64,000 nucleotides of DNA from contig CM076947.1 in the NCBI GenBank assembly GCA_039566865.1, positions 20,585,501-20,649,500 of the forward strand, read 5' to 3'. The DNA comes from Aurelia coerulea. Its lineage: Eukaryota; Cnidaria; Scyphozoa; Semaeostomeae; Ulmaridae. Position 1 is the stretch's first letter. Each line of letters opens with the position of its first letter. The notes beneath the pieces were generated by a model. The model saw only the letters and a program-made list of their open reading frames with translations, did no database searches and was not told the origin of the DNA. The position numbers and the translations under genes are program-made. Of this stretch, positions 41,628 to 53,000 are shown one piece after another.

Positions 41628-41842
41628 CTCTTGCTCTATGTCTTCTTTCTCAAGACCACTCCAGTATCTGATTGTCAATCCACATCTTTGCTGATACGAT
41701 TCGATGCCTGTTGCCCTAACCGCCGTTCTGCTTGCAACCCTTTGAAACTGAAAATGGCGCCACTTTTCACAAAACGGTTCAAGGACCTGCCAATGAAAAA
41801 GTGCGCGCCCTGGCGCGGGGAGTGCGCGGAACTACATTCTTT
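41628..41842 (-). promoter_or_regulatory. CpG-rich segment with candidate 5' exon (minus strand)
   Basis: A near-consensus splice donor, GAG/GTAAGTA, lies on the minus strand at 41,627. Upstream of it one minus-strand frame is open for about 71 codons, from just after a TAG near 41,842 to the donor. It includes the run A-T-G-I-E-S-Y-Q-Q-R-C-G-L-T-I-R-Y-W-S-G and ends K-E-D-I-E-Q-E. No in-frame ATG is present, so this would be untranslated or an internal exon. The part near 41,795-41,840 is unusually rich in GC and CpG for the window (GCGCGCC, GCGCGGGG, GTGCGCGG), as expected near an animal promoter. Exon joining in frame to 40,257 fails at a TAG, so the gene model is incomplete. Confidence 0.3.
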
Positions 41843-41954
41843 CTCAAATCCAAGGGCGGGTTCCCTATCAGCGGGTTCTTACATCTATCATCTATCATGG
41901 TTACATTTTTGAGCCATTTTCCTACCAAAATTGTTTTAAGTGTTTTTGTTGTCC

Positions 41955-42480
41955 ATTTTCAAATGTAAATAATCCGGCGGACGGATGGCCGTTTATTTTT
42001 TGAATGTACTACACTCATTTTTATTATAAGAAATCGCTTATAAGAAACGGTAGGCTCAATTTTTTTGAAAGTTAAGAAACAACCCTACCTGGATTTACAA
42101 TCCTAAGAAACTTTTGCATTTTACAGTTTTAATTTTCCTATCGCAGTCAGAAATGTTTTGACACTGTATAGTTATAGCAACTTTTGGACATTATTTTGAG
42201 TGCGAATTATGCTATTGACTCGTTTTGAGATATAACTAAGTAACTTGGGAGCCCTTTAGACAAGACAAGATTAACTTTACACTTCTGGCATTAAAAATAT
42301 AAGAAACAGGTCAGAAACTTTTGGTAGCAAAATGGCCCAAAAATATAAGAAACTGCCTACTAGCCCCTGGCCTTAGTTTCATATTAAAAAATGAGTGTAT
42401 TCTGCAGTACTACCGTTCTCATGAAAAGTACCCACTTTTCTCCAAGAGCAATGTTTGCGACTCGAAAAGCCATTTAACCC
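41955..42480. repeat. Diverged outlying 200-bp-satellite unit, split by a MITE
   Basis: The sequence before the MITE (TTTTCAAATG, then GGCGGACGGATGGCCG, then TTTTTTGAATGTAC) matches the end of the 200-bp unit, whose version is GGACGGACGGCCGTTG then CTTTTGAAGGTAC. The sequence after the MITE (CTGCAGTACTACCG, then TCTCATGAAAAGTACC, then CTCCAAGAGCAATGTTTG) continues the same unit. An old, isolated copy was therefore interrupted by the element at 42,012-42,397. Confidence 0.7.
42012..42397 (+). mobile_element. 386-bp TA-flanked MITE, family TATAAGAAAC, copy 1
   Basis: The ends CACTCATTTTT and AAAAATGAGTG are inverted and flanked by TA on both sides (42,010-42,011 and 42,398-42,399), the Tc1/mariner-type target duplication. 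Inside the ends lie the repeated motifs TTATAAGAAA and TAAGAAAC. A second copy lies in reverse orientation at 57,679-58,065 and matches along its length. It has no coding capacity and is a non-autonomous derivative. Confidence 0.85.
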
Positions 42481-42519
42481 TATCTGTACTGGGCGATTTT
42501 TTAGGTATTTTATACTGGG

Positions 42520-42551
42520 GGGGCGGCGTTTTTCGCCCCCCCCCTCTTTTT
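42520..42551. other. GC hairpin in an AT-rich region
   Basis: A run of G followed by CGGCG, a short T loop and CGCCCCCCCCC can form a strong stem of about 8-9 G-C pairs. It lies between the MITE and the 200-bp satellite. Low-complexity strand slippage is the simplest origin. Confidence 0.5.
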
Positions 42552-42643
42552 CTCCAAAACTACAAAAGATATAACAATTAGACTTACCCCTATTGTTCTT
42601 TAGACAATTGGCTATTCAAATATAACAATGAAAATTAATAAGT

Positions 42644-42666
42644 CACGTGATTCGTTGCTAGGCAAC
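42644..42666. promoter_or_regulatory. E-box and RFX-type X-box pair
   Basis: CACGTG (42,644-42,649) is followed by GTTGCTAGGCAAC (42,654-42,666), an inverted repeat that fits the RFX X-box half-site pattern GTTGCY and RGCAAC. It lies inside the 10-kb insertion upstream of the 200-bp satellite. No gene start is visible next to it on the plus strand, so binding in the cell is speculative. Confidence 0.4.
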
Positions 42667-42916
42667 CGAAAAACTGACGAAAATTGGCAAATTTATACCT
42701 TCTTAACCAGAAAAATTCTATTTAATCAACCACTCAATTGATTTTCTCCAAATTTGTTTCAAATAGTAGGAAACATGTCATAGTTCAAAAATACATACTT
42801 TGCAAAATTTTTTAGTTTCTATTTTTAGCACAATTAGCCTTAAATTAGCCTTTTGTTGCATGCATTTACTTTCATCGCAGGTTTTTGCCAGTCCTACCCT
42901 TTTATCTGGTAAATCT

Positions 42917-45900
42917 TTGCAATACCTACCTTTCTCGTGAAAAGTACCTACCTTTCTCTACAGGCAATATTTGAAGTATTTTGACTCAAAAATCCATTTC
43001 AATTGTACATTCTATTCAATTTATTTATGAATTGGCATTTTTGTACCCTTTGGTTAACAAAATTTTGAAATTTGAATAATCATTTGGACGGACGGCCGTT
43101 GACTTTTGAAGGTACTTTGCAGTACCTACTTTTCTCATGAAAAGTACCTACCTTTCTCTACAGGCAATATTTGAAGTATTTTGACTCAAAAATCCATTTC
43201 AATTGTACATTCTATTCAATTTATTTATGAATAGGCATTTTTGTACCCTTTGGTTAATAAAATTTTGAAATCGGAATAATCATTCGGACGGACGGCCGTT
43301 GACTTTTGAAGGTACTTTGCAGTACCTACCTTTCTCATGAAGAAAAGTACCTACCTTTCTCTACAGGCAATATTTGAAGTATTTTGACTCAAAAAGCCAT
43401 TTCAATTGTACATTCTATTCAATTTATTTATGAATAAGCATTTTTGTACCCTTTGCTTAATAAAGTTTTGAAATTTGAATAATCATTCGGACGGACGGCC
43501 GTTGACTTTTGAAGGTACTTTGCAGTACCTACCTTTCTCATGAAAAGTACCTACCTTTCTCTACAGGCAATATTTGAAGTATTTTGACTCAAAAAGCCAT
43601 TTCAATTGTACATTCTATTCAATTTATTTATGAATAGGCATTTTTGTACCCTTTGCTTAATAAAGTTTTGAAATTTGAATAATCATTCGGACGGACGGCC
43701 GTTGACTTTTGAAGGTACTTTGCAGTACCTACCTTTCTCATGAAAAGTACCTACCTTTCTCTACAGGCAATATTTGAAGTATTTTGACTCAAAAATCCAT
43801 TTCAATTGTACATTCTATTCAATTTATTTATGAATAGGCATTTTTGTACCCTTTGGTTAATAAAATTTTGAAATTGGAATAATCATTCGGACGGACGGCC
43901 GTTGACTTTTGAAGGTACTTTGCAGTACCTACCTTTCTCGTGAAAAGTACCTACCTTTCTCTACAGGCAATATTTGAAGTATTTTGACTCAAAAATCCAT
44001 TTCAATTGTACATTCTATTCAATTTATTTATGAATAGGCATTTTTGTACCCTTTGGTTAATAAAATTTTGAAATTGGAATAATCATTTGGACGGACGGCC
44101 GTTGACTTTTGAAGGTACTTTGCAATACCTACCTTTCTCATGAAAAGTACCTACCTTTCTCTACAGGCAATATTTGAAGTATTTTGACTCAAAAATCCAT
44201 TTCAATTGTACATTCTATTCAATTTATTTATGAATAGGCATTTTTGTACCCTTTGGTTAATAAAATTTTGAAATTGGAATAATCATTTGGACGGACGGCC
44301 GTTGACTTTTGAAGGTACTTTGCAATACCTACCTTTCTCATGAAAAGTACCTACCTTTCTCTACAGGCAATATTTGAAGTATTTTGACTCAAAAATCCAT
44401 TTCAATTGTACATTCTATTCAATTTATTTATGAATAGGCATTTTTGTACCCTTTGGTTAATAAAATTTTGAAATTTGAATAATCATTCGGACGGACGGCC
44501 GTTGACTTTTGAAGGTACTTTGCAGTACCTACCTTTCTCATGAAAAGTACCTACCTTTCTCTACAGGCAATATTTGAAGTATTTTGACTCAAAAATCCAT
44601 TTCAATTGTACATTCTATTCAATTTATTTATGAATAGGCATTTTTGTACCCTTTGGTTAATAAAATTTTGAAATTGGAATAATCATTTGGACGGACGGCC
44701 GTTGACTTTTGAAGGTACTTTGCAGTACCTACCTTTCTCATGAAAAGTACCTACCTTTCTCTACAGGCAATATTTGAAGTATTTTGACTCAAAAATCCAT
44801 TTCAATTGTACATTCTATTCAATTTATTTATGAATAGGCATTTTTGTACCCTTTGGTTAATAAAATTTTGAAATTGGAATAATCATTCGGACGGACGGCC
44901 GTTGACTTTTGAAGGTACTTTGCAGTACCTACCTTTCTCATGAAAAGTACCTACCTTTCTCTACAGGCAATATTTGAAGTATTTTGACTCAAAAAGCCAT
45001 TTCAATTGTACATTCTATTCAATTTATTTATGAATAGGCATTTTTGTACCCTTTGCTTAATAAAGTTTTGAAATTTGAATAATCATTCGGACGGACGGCC
45101 GTTGACTTTTGAAGGTACTTTGCAGTACCTACCTTTCTCATGAAAAGTACCTACCTTTCTCTACAGGCAATATTTGAAGTATTTTGACTCAAAAATCCAT
45201 TTCAATTGTACATTCTATTCAATTTATTTATGAATAGGCATTTTTGTACCCTTTGGTTAATAAAATTTTGAAATTGGAATAATCATTCGGACGGACGGCC
45301 GTTGACTTTTGAAGGTACTTTGCAGTACCTACCTTTCTCATGAAAAGTACCTACCTTTCTCTACAGGCAATATTTGAAGTATTTTGACTCAAAAATCCAT
45401 TTCAATTGTACATTCTATTCAATTTATTTATGAATAGGCATTTTTGTACCCTTTGGTTAATAAAATTTTGAAATCGGAATAATCATTCGGACGGACGGCC
45501 GTTGACTTTTGAAGGTACTTTGCAGTACCTACCTTTCTCATGAAAAGTACCTACCTTTCTCTACAGGCAATATTTGAAGTATTTTGACTCAAAAATCCAT
45601 TTCAATTGTACATTCTATTCAATTTATTTATGAATAGGCATTTTTGTACCCTTTGGTTAATAAAATTTTGAAATTGGAATAATCATTCGGACGGACGGCC
45701 GTTGACTTTTGAAGGTACTTTGCAGTACCTACCTTTCTCATGAAAAGTACCTACCTTTCTCTACAGGCAATATTTGAAGTATTTTGACTCAAAAAGCCAT
45801 TTCAATTGTACATTCTATTCAATTTATTTATGAATAGGCATTTTTGTACCCTTTGCTTAATAAAGTTTTGAAATTTGAATAATCATTCGGACGGACGGCC

Positions 45901-46530
45901 GTTGACTTTTGAAGGTACTTTGCAGTACCTACCTTTCTCATGAAAAGTACCTACCTTTCTCTACAGGCAATATTTGAAGTATTTTGACTCAAAAATCCAT
46001 TTCAATTGTACATTCTATTCAATTTATTTATGAATAGGCATTTTTGTACCCTTTGGTTAATAAAATTTTGAAATCGGAATAATCATTCGGACGGACGGCC
46101 GTTGACTTTTGAAGGTACTTTGCAGTACCTACCTTTCTCATGAAAAGTACCTACCTTTCTCTACAGGCAATATTTGAAGTATTTTGACTCAAAAATCCAT
46201 TTCAATTGTACATTCTATTCAATTTATTTATGAATAGGCATTTTTGTACCCTTTGGTTAATAAAATTTTGAAATCGGAATAATCATTCGGACGGACGGCC
46301 GTTGACTTTTGAAGGTACTTTGCAGTACCTACCTTTCTCATGAAAAGTACCTACCTTTCTCTACAGGCAATATTTGAAGTATTTTGACTCAAAAATCCAT
46401 TTCAATTGTACATTCTATTCAATTTATTTATGAATAAGCATTTTTGTACCCTTTGGTTAACAAAATTTAGAAATTGGAATAATCATTTGGACGGACGGCC
46501 GTTGACTTTTGAAGGAACTTTGCTGTACTT
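42917..46530. repeat. 200-bp satellite, 18 units
   Basis: The anchor CAGGCAATATTTGAAG occurs at 42,961, 43,161 and 43,364, and then every 200 bases to 46,364. That gives 18 units with a period of exactly 200 in 16 of 17 intervals; the exception is 203, from an extra GAA-type insertion near 43,340. The unit contains GGTACTTTGCAGTACC (a small hairpin) and GGACGGACGGCCGT. The first and last units share variants such as GGTTAACAAAATTT that inner units lack. Units starting at 43,364, 43,564, 44,964 and 45,764 share a linked set (AAAAAGCC, TTTGCTTAATAAAG). No open frame spans it. Confidence 0.96.
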
Positions 46531-46849
46531 TAACAATGTTACCCTCCTTTTGATGGACGGTCAATGCTTTCAAATGAGAAACCCACAGCCTCTCAAGTGT
46601 ATTTTTACGCAAGAAGTTATCAAAATTGCCTGCTCCATCCTTTTTCCAAGTTTGTGCATCCAGAAATAGCACATTTCTGGGTTTGATAACAGTCAACTTT
46701 CAGACCGGTGTTAGTGAGAAGAGGCTTGGGTCTATTGAGTCGGTTCATTCAAGCAAGATAAAATAAATTCAAGTGAAGGACAGCTAACGAATTTCATCGG
46801 AAAATTTTTGAAATTTTCAGGACATTTCTAGATATTTACAATTTATGTG
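46531..46849. other. Unassigned stretch between the 200-bp satellite and the right end of the insertion
   Basis: The minus strand holds a 79-codon open frame (46,457-46,696) with a plausible-looking middle (T-W-K-K-D-G-A-G-N-F-D-N-F-L-R-K), but its C-terminal part runs into the satellite. I recognise no family. It may be a fragment of a decayed gene; not called as a CDS. Confidence 0.3.
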
Positions 46850-47013
46850 AAAGTAACTATGACATTTACCAATACATTTCAGGAGATTTTCATTAATTGT
46901 AAAGTTCGTAAAGACCTTTACAACTTGTAAAGTCCTGCAGAAATCAAATATCATATTTCAAGGATATTTACAGTGGTATCAAATTTGTTGTAAATGCCTA
47001 ATTCTATGCAGTG
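46850..47013. repeat. Right subterminal motif cluster (TTTACA/TGTAAA) and inverted terminus
   Basis: Six exact TTTACA or TGTAAA hexamers occur in about 160 bases, including a near-palindromic pair around CTTTACAACTTGTAAAG. The segment ends in ATGCAGTG, the inverted partner of the left terminus. GACATTTACC here matches the GACATTTACA context at the left end. Confidence 0.7.
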
Positions 47014-50000
47014 TATGAAACTTTACTTAATGCAACTCTTCAAAATTATGTATATGTTTTGAAACATTTGAAACCTCAGCAGGTTAATGAGGTTCAAATG
47101 ATTGTAAAAGTTTTGAGAAAATGAGAAGTAAAGAGACAGTCTATGGTTGAAATCTTTTGAATTGATAATCAATGAGTCGAATATGAAACTTTGCTTGATG
47201 TAATTCTTGAAAGTAAGTTATATGTTTTGAAACATTTGAAACCTCATCAGGTTAATGAGGTTCAAATGATTGTAAACTTTTTGAAAAAAATTTGAAGTCA
47301 AACACAGTCTATGGTTGAAATCTTTTGAATTGATAATCAATGAGTCGAATATGAAACTTTGCTTGATGTAATTCTTGAAAATTAGGTATATGTTTTCAAA
47401 CATTTGAAACCTCATCAGGTTTATGAGGTTCAAATGATTGTAAAATTTTTGAGAAAATGAGAAGTAAAGAGACAGTCTATGGTTGAAATCTTTTGAATTG
47501 ATAATCAATTATTCGAATATGAAACTTTGCTTGATGTAATTCTTGAAAATTAGGTATATGTTTTGAAACATTTGAAACCTCATCAGGTTAATGAGGTTCA
47601 AATGATTGTAAACTTTTTGAAAAAATTTGAAGTCAAACACAGTCTATGGTTGAAATCTTTTGAATTGATAATCAATGAGTCGAATATGAAACTTTGCTTA
47701 ATGCAACTCTTCAAAATTAGGTATATGTTTTGAAACATTTGAAACCTCATCAGGTTAATGAGGTTCAAATGATTGTAAAATGTTTGAGAAAATGTGAAGT
47801 AAAGAGACAGTCTATGGTTGAAATCTTTTGAATTGATAATCAATGAGTCGAATATGAAACTTTGCTTGATGTAATTCTTGAAAATTAGGTATATGTTTTC
47901 AAACATTTGAAACCTCATCAGGTTAATGAGGTTCAAATGATTGTAAAATTTTTGAGAAAATGAGAAGTAAAGAGACAGTCTATGGTTGAAATCTTTTGAA
48001 TTGATAATCAATTATTCGAATATGAAACTTTGCTTGATGTAATTCTTGAAAATTAGGTATATGTTTTGAAACATTTGAAACCTCATCAGGTTAATGAGGT
48101 TCAAATGATTGTAAACTTTTTGAAAAAAATTGAAGTCAAAACACAGTCTATGGTTGAAATCTTTTGAATTGATAATCAATGAGTCGAATATGAAACTTTG
48201 CTTAATGCAACTCTTCAAAATTATGTATATGTTTTGAAACATTTGAAACCTCAGCAGGTTAATGAGGTTCAAATGATTGTAAAATTTTTGAGAAAATGTG
48301 AAGTAAAGAGACAGTCTATGGTTGAAATCTTTTGAATTGATAATCAATTAGTCGAATATGAAACTTTGCTTGATGTAATTCTTGAAAGTAAGTTATATGT
48401 TTTGAAACATTTGAAACCTCATCAGGTTAATGAGGTTCAAATGATTGTAAACTTTTTGAAAAAATTTGAAGTCAAACACAGTCTATGGTTGAAATCTTTT
48501 GAATTGATAATCAATGAGTCGAATATGAAACTTTGCTTGATGTAATTCTTGAAAATAAGGTATATGTTTTGAAACATTTGAAACCTCATCAGGTTAATGA
48601 GGTTCAAATGATTGTAAACTTTTTGAAAAAGTATGAAGTCAAAACACAGTCTATGGTTGAAATCTTTTGAATTGATAATCAATTATTCGAATATGAAACT
48701 TTGCTTGATGTAATTCTTGAAAATAAGGTATATGCTTTGAAACATTTGAAACCTCATCAGGTTAATGAGGTTCAAATGATTGTAAACTTTTTGAAAAAAT
48801 ATGAAGTCAAAACACAGTCTATGGTTGAAATCTTTTAAATTGATAATCAATTAGTCGAATATGAAACTTTGCTTAATGCAACTCTTCAAAATTAGGTATA
48901 TGTTTTGAAACATTTGAAACCTCATCAGGTTAATGAGGTTCAAATGATTGTAAAATTTTTGAGAAAATGTGAAGTAAAGAGACAGTCTATGGTTGAAATC
49001 TTTTGAATTGATAATCAATGAGTCGAATATGAAACTTTGCTTGATGTAATTCTTGAAAATTAGGTATATGTTTTCAAACATTTGAAACCTCATCAGGTTA
49101 ATGAGGTTCAAATGATTGTAAAATTTTTGAGAAAATGAGAAGTAAAGAGACAGTCTATGGTTGAAATCTTTTGAATTGATAATCAATTATTCGAATATGA
49201 AACTTTGCTTGATGTAATTCTTGAAAATTAGGTATATGTTTTGAAACATTTGAAACCTCATCAGGTTAATGAGGTTCAAATGATTGTAAACTTTTTGAAA
49301 AAATTTGAAGTCAAACACAGTCTATGGTTGAAATCTTTTGAATTGATAATCAATGAGTCGAATATGAAACTTTGCTTGATGTAATTCTTGAAAATAAGTT
49401 ATATGTTTTGAAACATTTGAAACCTTATCAGGTTAATGAGGTTCAAATGATTGTAAACTTTTTGAAAAAATGTGAAGTAAAGATACAGTCTATGGTTGAA
49501 ATCTTTTGAATTGATAATCAATTATTCGAATATGAAACTTTGCTTGATGTAATTCTTGAAAATTAGGTATATGTTTTGAAACATTTGAAACCTCATCAGG
49601 TTAATGAGGTTCAAATGATTGTAAACTTTTTGAAAAAGTATGAAGTCAAAACACAGTCTATGGTTGAAATCTTTTGAATTGATAATCAATTATTCGAATA
49701 TGAAACTTTGCTTGATGTAATTCTTGAAAATAAGGTATATGTTTTGAAACATTTGAAACCTCATCAGGTTAATGAGGTTCAAATGATTGTAAACTTTTTG
49801 AAAAAATATGAAGTCAAAACACAGTCTATGGTTGAAATCTTTTAAATTGATAATCAATGAGTCGAATATGAAACTTTGCTTAATGCAACTCTTCAAAATT
49901 AGGTATATGTTTTGAAACATTTGAAACCTCATCAGGTTAATGAGGTTCAAATGATTGTAAAATGTTTGAGAAAATGTGAAGTAAAGAGACAGTCTATGGT

Positions 50001-53000
50001 TGAAATCTTTTGAATTGATAATCAATGAGTCGAATATGAAACTTTGCTTAATGCAACTCTTCAAAATTATGTATATGTTTTGAAACATTTGAAACCTCAG
50101 CAGGTTAATGAGGTTCAAATGATTGTAAAAGTTTTGAGAAAATGAGAAGTAAAGAGACAGTCTATGGTTGAAATCTTTTGAATTGATAATCAATGAGTCG
50201 AATATGAAACTTTGCTTGATGTAATTCTTGAAAGTAAGTTATATGTTTTGAAACATTTGAAACCTCATCAGGTTAATGAGGTTCAAATGATTGTAAACTT
50301 TTTGAAAAAATTTGAAGTCAAACACAGTCTATGGTTGAAATCTTTTGAATTGATAATCAATTATTCGAATATGAAACTTTGCTTGATGTAATTCTTGAAA
50401 ATTAGGTATATGTTTTGAAACATTTGAAACCTCATCAGGTTAATGAGGTTCAAATGATTGTAAACTTTTTGAAAAAATTTGAAGTCAAAACACAGTCTAT
50501 GGTTGAAATCTTTTGAATTGATAATCAATGAGTCGAATATGAAACTTTGCTTGATGTAATTCTTGAAAATAAGTTATATGTTTTGAAACATTTGAAACCT
50601 CATCAGGTTAATGAGGTTCAAATGATTGTAAACTTTTTGAAAAAATGTGAAGTAAAGATACAGTCTATGGTTGAAATCTTTTGAATTGATAATCAATTAT
50701 TCGAATATGAAACTTTGCTTGATGTAATTCTTGAAAATAAGGTATATGTTTTGAAACATTTGAAACCTCATCAGGTTAATGAGGTTCAAATGATTGTAAA
50801 CTTTTTGAAAAAGTATGAAGTCAAAACACAGTCTATGGTTGAAATCTTTTGAATTGATAATCAATTATTCGAATATGAAACTTTGCTTGATGTAATTCTT
50901 GAAAATAAGGTATATGTTTTGAAACATTTGAAACCTCATCAGGTTAATGAGGTTCAAATGATTGTAAACTTTTTGAAAAAATATGAAGTCAAAACACAGT
51001 CTATGGTTGAAATCTTTTAAATTGATAATCAATGAGTCGAATATGAAACTTTGCTTGATGTAATTCTTGAAAATTAGGTATATGTTTTGAAACATTTGAA
51101 ACCTCATCAGGTTAATGAGGTTCAAATGATTGTAAACTTTTTGAAACAATTTGAAGTCAAACACAGTCTATGGTTGAAATCTTTTGAATTGATAATCAAT
51201 GAGTCGAATATGAAACTTTGCTTAATGCAACTCTTCAAAATTAGGTATATGTTTTGAAACATTTGAAACCTCATCAGGTTAATGAGGTTCAAATGATTGT
51301 AAAATGTTTGAGAAAATGTGAAGTAAAGAGACAGTCTATGGTTGAAATCTTTTGAATTGATAATCAATGAGTCGAATATGAAACTTTGCTTGATGTAATT
51401 CTTGAAAATTAGGTATATGTTTTCAAACATTTGAAACCTCATCAGGTTAATGAGGTTCAAATGATTGTAAAATTTTTGAGAAAATGAGAAGTAAAGAGAC
51501 AGTCTATGGTTGAAATCTTTTGAATTGATAATCAATTATTCGAATATGAAACTTTGCTTGATGTAATTCTTGAAAATTAGGTATATGTTTTGAAACATTT
51601 GAAACCTCATCAGGTTAATGAGGTTCAAATGATTGTAAACTTTTTGAAAAAAATTGAAGTCAAAACACAGTCTATGGTTGAAATCTTTTGAATTGATAAT
51701 CAATGAGTCGAATATGAAACTTTGCTTAATGCAACTCTTCAAAATTATGTATATGTTTTGAAACATTTGAAACCTCAGCAGGTTAATGAGGTTCAAATGA
51801 TTGTAAAATTTTTGAGAAAATGTGAAGTAAAGAGACAGTCTATGGTTGAAATCTTTTGAATTGATAATCAATGAGTCGAATATGAAACTTTGCTTGATGT
51901 AATTCTTGAAAATTAGGTATATGTTTTGAAACATTTGAAACCTCATCAGGTTAATGAGGTTCAAATGATTGTAAAATTTTTGAGAAAATGAGAAGTAAAG
52001 AGACAGTCTATGGTTGAAATCTTTTGAATTGATAATCAATGAGTCGAATGTGAAACTTTGCTTAATGCAACTCTTCAAAATTAGGTATATGTTTTGAAAC
52101 ATTTGAAACCTCATCAGGTTAATGAGGTTCAAATGATTGTAAACTTTTTGAAAAAATGTGAAGTAAAGATACAGTCTATGGTTGAAATCTTTTGAATTGA
52201 TAATCAATTATTCGAATATGAAACTTTGCTTGATGTAATTCTTGAAAATAAGGTATATGTTTTGAAACATTTGAAACCTCATCAGGTTAATGAGGTTCAA
52301 ATGATTGTAAACTTTTTGAAAAAGTATGAAGTCAAAACACAGTCTATGGTTGAAATCTTTTGAATTGATAATCAATTATTCGAATATGAAACTTTGCTTG
52401 ATGTAATTCTTGAAAATAAGGTATATGTTTTGAAACATTTGAAACCTCATCAGGTTAATGAGGTTCAAATGATTGTAAACTTTTTGAAAAAATATGAAGT
52501 CAGAACACAGTCTATGGTTGAAATCTTTTAAATTGATAATCAATGAGTCGAATATGAAACTTTGCTTAATGCAACTCTTCAAAATTAGGTATATGTTTTG
52601 AAACATTTGAAACCTCATCAGGTTAATGAGGTTCAAATGATTGTAAACTTTTTGAAAAAATATGAAGTCAAAACACAGTCTATGGTTGAAATCTTTTGAA
52701 TTGATAATCAATGAGTCGAATGTGAAACTTTGCTTAATGCAACTCTTCAAAATTAGGTATATGTTTTGAAACATTTGAAACCTCATCAGGTTAATGAGGT
52801 TCAAATGATTGTAAACTTTTTGAAAAAAATTGAAGTCAAAACACAGTCTATGGTTGAAATCGTTTGAATTGATAATCAATGAGTCGAATATGAAACTTTG
52901 CTTAATGCAACTCTTCAAAATTATGTATATGTTTTGAAACATTTGAAACCTCATCAGGTTAATGAGGTTCAAATGATTGTAAAATTTTTGAGAAAATGTG

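Larger units (their letters stand above)
36901..47013. mobile_element. 10.1-kb insertion with CACTGCAT inverted ends, flanked by TATG; no recognised transposase
   Basis: The satellite stops and restarts exactly at this segment. The left end reads CACTGCATGAGATTTTG and the reverse complement of the right end reads CACTGCATAGAATTAGG. Both then run into ATTTACAA, so the terminal inverted repeat is perfect for 8 bp and imperfect for about 30. TATG lies immediately outside both ends, consistent with a 4-bp target duplication. CAC termini and 4-bp duplications are known for the Chapaev branch of the CMC (CACTA-Mirage-Chapaev) DNA transposons. That assignment is inference, because no catalytic protein could be read inside. 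The cargo is a fold-back MITE, candidate minus-strand exons, a TA-flanked MITE and an 18-copy 200-bp satellite. The element is probably non-autonomous or composite. Confidence 0.72.

Noticed and set aside
41631..41968. Plus-strand 93- and 78-codon frames
   Set aside because: They overlap the CpG-rich segment and the minus-strand donor. The two frames overlap each other and show no motif, so they are likely shadows of GC-rich sequence.
42917..46530. CRISPR array from the regular 200-bp spacing
   Set aside because: The whole 200-bp unit is conserved; there are no unique spacers between short repeats, and the genome is eukaryotic.
46406..46669. 87-codon plus frame at the end of the 200-bp satellite
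   Set aside because: Its first third is satellite sequence that does not encode anything in the other 17 units.
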